Below, piece after piece: positions 62,585-64,000 of a stretch of DNA of 64,000 nt (position 1 is the first letter of the stretch; each line of letters starts with the position of its first letter). The notes under the pieces were generated by a model. The model ran no database searches and was not told the DNA's origin. It saw nothing but the letters and a program-made list of their open reading frames with translations. The DNA comes from an uncultured Alphaproteobacteria bacterium (GTDB taxonomy: Bacteria; Pseudomonadota; Alphaproteobacteria; Caulobacterales; Caulobacteraceae), in assembly GCA_937920085.1 (NCBI GenBank), contig CALETE010000058.1, positions 1 to 64,000 on the forward strand. The letters are read 5' to 3'. Position numbers and translations under genes: made by a program.

Positions 62585-63172
62585 CTACGGGCGCATGGCG
62601 TCTGAAATCTGGCGTGCAACCTCGTCAGCTCCAATCCCGAAAGGCAGGACCTTTGCAAACTGCCCCTTAGGATCCATGAGGTAGATCGCGGTGGAGTGGT
62701 TCACCAGATAGTCCGATCCAGCCCCGCTCTTTTCAAAGAATACGCGATAGGCCTTTGCGGCGACAGCTACCTGCTCCCGCGAGCCCGTTAGCCCGATTGT
62801 CCCCGCGGGAAAGGACTCATTGGCCAGATAGGCCTTCAGGGTTTCTGGCTTATCGCGTTCGGGATCTACGGAGATAAAGATTACCTGAAAGCCCTTGGCC
62901 TTGGGCCCAAGCAGGCCTTGAGCCTGACCCAAAACCCCCATGGTGGTGGGGCAGACATCGGGGCAATAGGTGAAGCCGAAGAAGATCGCCGTCCATTTGC
63001 CCTTGAGGACATCCTGCGTGACGGTCTTTCCAGACTGGTCAACCAGGGTGAAATCGCCGCCGGGGCCTGGGGGCCGCGGGGGATCAAAAGCACCGCGGCT
63101 CAAGCCGAACCCTAGAAGGCCGACAAGCACGACAAGGCCAACCAGAGCGAGGGTTATGTTTCGGCGGGTCAT
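62585..63172 (-). CDS. SCO1/SenC family copper-binding protein
   Basis: 195 residues. Single N-terminal membrane anchor (ITLALVGLVVLVGLLGFGL) and a thioredoxin-like domain with the copper motif CPDVC (C-x-x-x-C) and the distant His (NHSTAIYL). It loads CuA into cytochrome oxidase or acts in redox signalling. Divergent from regB across 47 bases, the arrangement of senC and regB in Rhodobacter. Confidence 0.92.
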   Translation of the reverse strand: MTRRNITLALVGLVVLVGLLGFGLSRGAFDPPRPPGPGGDFTLVDQSGKTVTQDVLKGKWTAIFFGFTYCPDVCPTTMGVLGQAQGLLGPKAKGFQVIFISVDPERDKPETLKAYLANESFPAGTIGLTGSREQVAVAAKAYRVFFEKSGAGSDYLVNHSTAIYLMDPKGQFAKVLPFGIGADEVARQISDAMRP

Positions 63173-63219
63173 GAAAAGAGCCTCGTCATGCACAGCAACT
63201 TAGGCGATAAATCCATCCT

Positions 63220-64000
63220 ATGGCGTCTGAACACAACCCACCTCCGCCAAGGACGGCAAGCCTCGATAGGCAAAGCCCTTTAGCAACGCAAGGCGAGCTT
63301 TCATGGATGACCGGGGGTGCCCTGCAGGGTCGGATTCGTATCAGCACCCTTGTCACCATGCGCTGGTTCATTTTGGTCACGCAGTTTGCGGTCCTCGGCC
63401 TGGGGGTTTTCGGCTTTAAGTTTAATGCCCCCGTGGCGGCCTGCGTTGGGGTGATCCTGGTCGGCGTATTGGCAAATGCGCTAACCATCCTGTCTTCTCC
63501 CCGCAGCCGGATCGCCGGACCCTGGGAAAGCGCCGGTCACTTGGCCTTTGATCTCATCCAAATGGGTTGCTTGGCCTATCTGACCGGAGGCATTGAAAAC
63601 CCCTTTATTATTCTTCTGATCGCGCCCGTGACCATGGCGGCCGCCAGCCTGCCCCGAACACAAGTGCTCACCCTCACAGCGATGGCGATAGGCGTCATCG
63701 TGTTCGAGGCCTTGGCGCATCAGGCACTGCCAACGGCACCAGGCTTCAAGATTCACCTGCCCGGGCGCTATCTGCTTGGAACTTTCCTGGCCATTCTATC
63801 TGGCCTTTTGATCATCGGCGGATATGTGCGTTACGCCGCTGCAGACGCCGCGCGTATGGGTCTGGCCCTGGATGTCACCCAAGCTGTTCTCGCCCGGGAG
63901 CAAAGGCTATCGGCCCTGGGTGCCCTCGCCGCGGCAGCCGCGCACGAACTGGGCACCCCCCTGGCGACCATCGCGATTGTTGCCAAGGAATTGGCGCGGG
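63220..64000 (+). CDS. regB: RegB/ActS-type sensor histidine kinase (C-terminus cut by window edge)
   Basis: Redox-sensing kinase of the RegB-RegA (PrrBA, ActSR) system. The visible 260 codons have six hydrophobic segments, the quinone-binding GGIENPF (matching GGxxNPF) and the H-box HELGTPLATI (His242, start of the kinase domain). The start at 63220 gives a Pro-rich leader; a later ATG at 63307 is possible. RegA and the redox-active cysteine lie beyond the window. Divergent from the SCO gene. Confidence 0.9.
   Translation, partial: MASEHNPPPPRTASLDRQSPLATQGELSWMTGGALQGRIRISTLVTMRWFILVTQFAVLGLGVFGFKFNAPVAACVGVILVGVLANALTILSSPRSRIAGPWESAGHLAFDLIQMGCLAYLTGGIENPFIILLIAPVTMAAASLPRTQVLTLTAMAIGVIVFEALAHQALPTAPGFKIHLPGRYLLGTFLAILSGLLIIGGYVRYAAADAARMGLALDVTQAVLAREQRLSALGALAAAAAHELGTPLATIAIVAKELAR

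Noticed and set aside
63303..63306. ATG at 63303 as the regB start
   Set aside because: Wrong frame: it yields a Cys/His-rich peptide without membrane helices. The frame from 63220 gives the RegB pattern.

Overview
The window reads as chromosomal backbone of an alphaproteobacterium, most likely the family Caulobacteraceae (Caulobacter/Phenylobacterium/Asticcacaulis relatives). The indications are dense, GC-rich, operon-packed coding on both strands; a TrcR/DUF1013 cell-cycle regulator; a RibBX-type riboflavin protein with a degenerate second domain; an rplU-rpmA-GNAT-obgE-proB-proA-nadD-rsfS-rlmH-envC-ctpA-yibQ-rppH run; an F1-ATPase operon atpHAGDC without F0 genes; Ala/Lys-rich tails on L21 and AtpD; and a RegB-type kinase divergent from a SCO gene. 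I see no tRNA, rRNA, IS element, prophage, integron or CRISPR array, and no gene-free stretch longer than 300 bases. The genus is inference.

Layout. 1-2.3 kb: a polyamine pair, a deoxyhypusine-synthase-like enzyme (cut by the left edge) and an ornithine/lysine decarboxylase. 2.5-8.8 kb: a phosphorus-scavenging block with phnCDE uptake, an orphan pstS behind a candidate Pho box, and, convergently, a PlcP-like phosphoesterase followed by a glycosyltransferase carrying an in-frame TetR DNA-binding domain at its N-terminus. 8.9-18.5 kb: TetR regulator, DUF885 metallohydrolase, amino-acid permease, dTDP-glucose dehydratase, MATE and GPH transporters, beta-lactamase-fold esterase. 18.6-24.1 kb: acyl-CoA dehydrogenase, acyl-CoA synthetase, FMN reductase, RibBX and a GNAT, the last four overlapping by a few bases. 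24.2-35.4 kb: trcR, two DUF465 proteins, ubiX, TIGR02444, CoA transferase, a tyrosine-catabolism-like FAHD/MaiA pair with a carbonic anhydrase, TPR-methyltransferase, XdhC, a degenerate aldo/keto reductase, mtgA, nitroreductase and a WD40 protein.

35.5-39.6 kb: lone ExbD/TolR, then a zinc module (COG0523 GTPase and divergent CDF transporter around a near-consensus Zur box) and a membrane-anchored class-A beta-lactamase-fold hydrolase. 39.7-51.5 kb: the ribosome/proline/NAD/cell-wall housekeeping run and an alpha/beta hydrolase behind an AT-rich operator-like palindrome. 51.6-64 kb: a secreted hypothetical, atpHAGDC, two small genes, a bifunctional PBP, a YgjP-type metallopeptidase, intracellular PHB depolymerase, SCO protein and the 5' part of regB (cut by the right edge).

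The most notable feature is the phosphorus block. Read together, uptake genes (phnCDE, pstS) and a PlcP/Agt-type membrane-lipid-remodelling pair suggest a phosphate-starvation island, and the fusion of a TetR helix-turn-helix to the lipid glycosyltransferase is an architecture I do not know from characterised systems. Functional claims here rest on motif reading only; no database search was possible.
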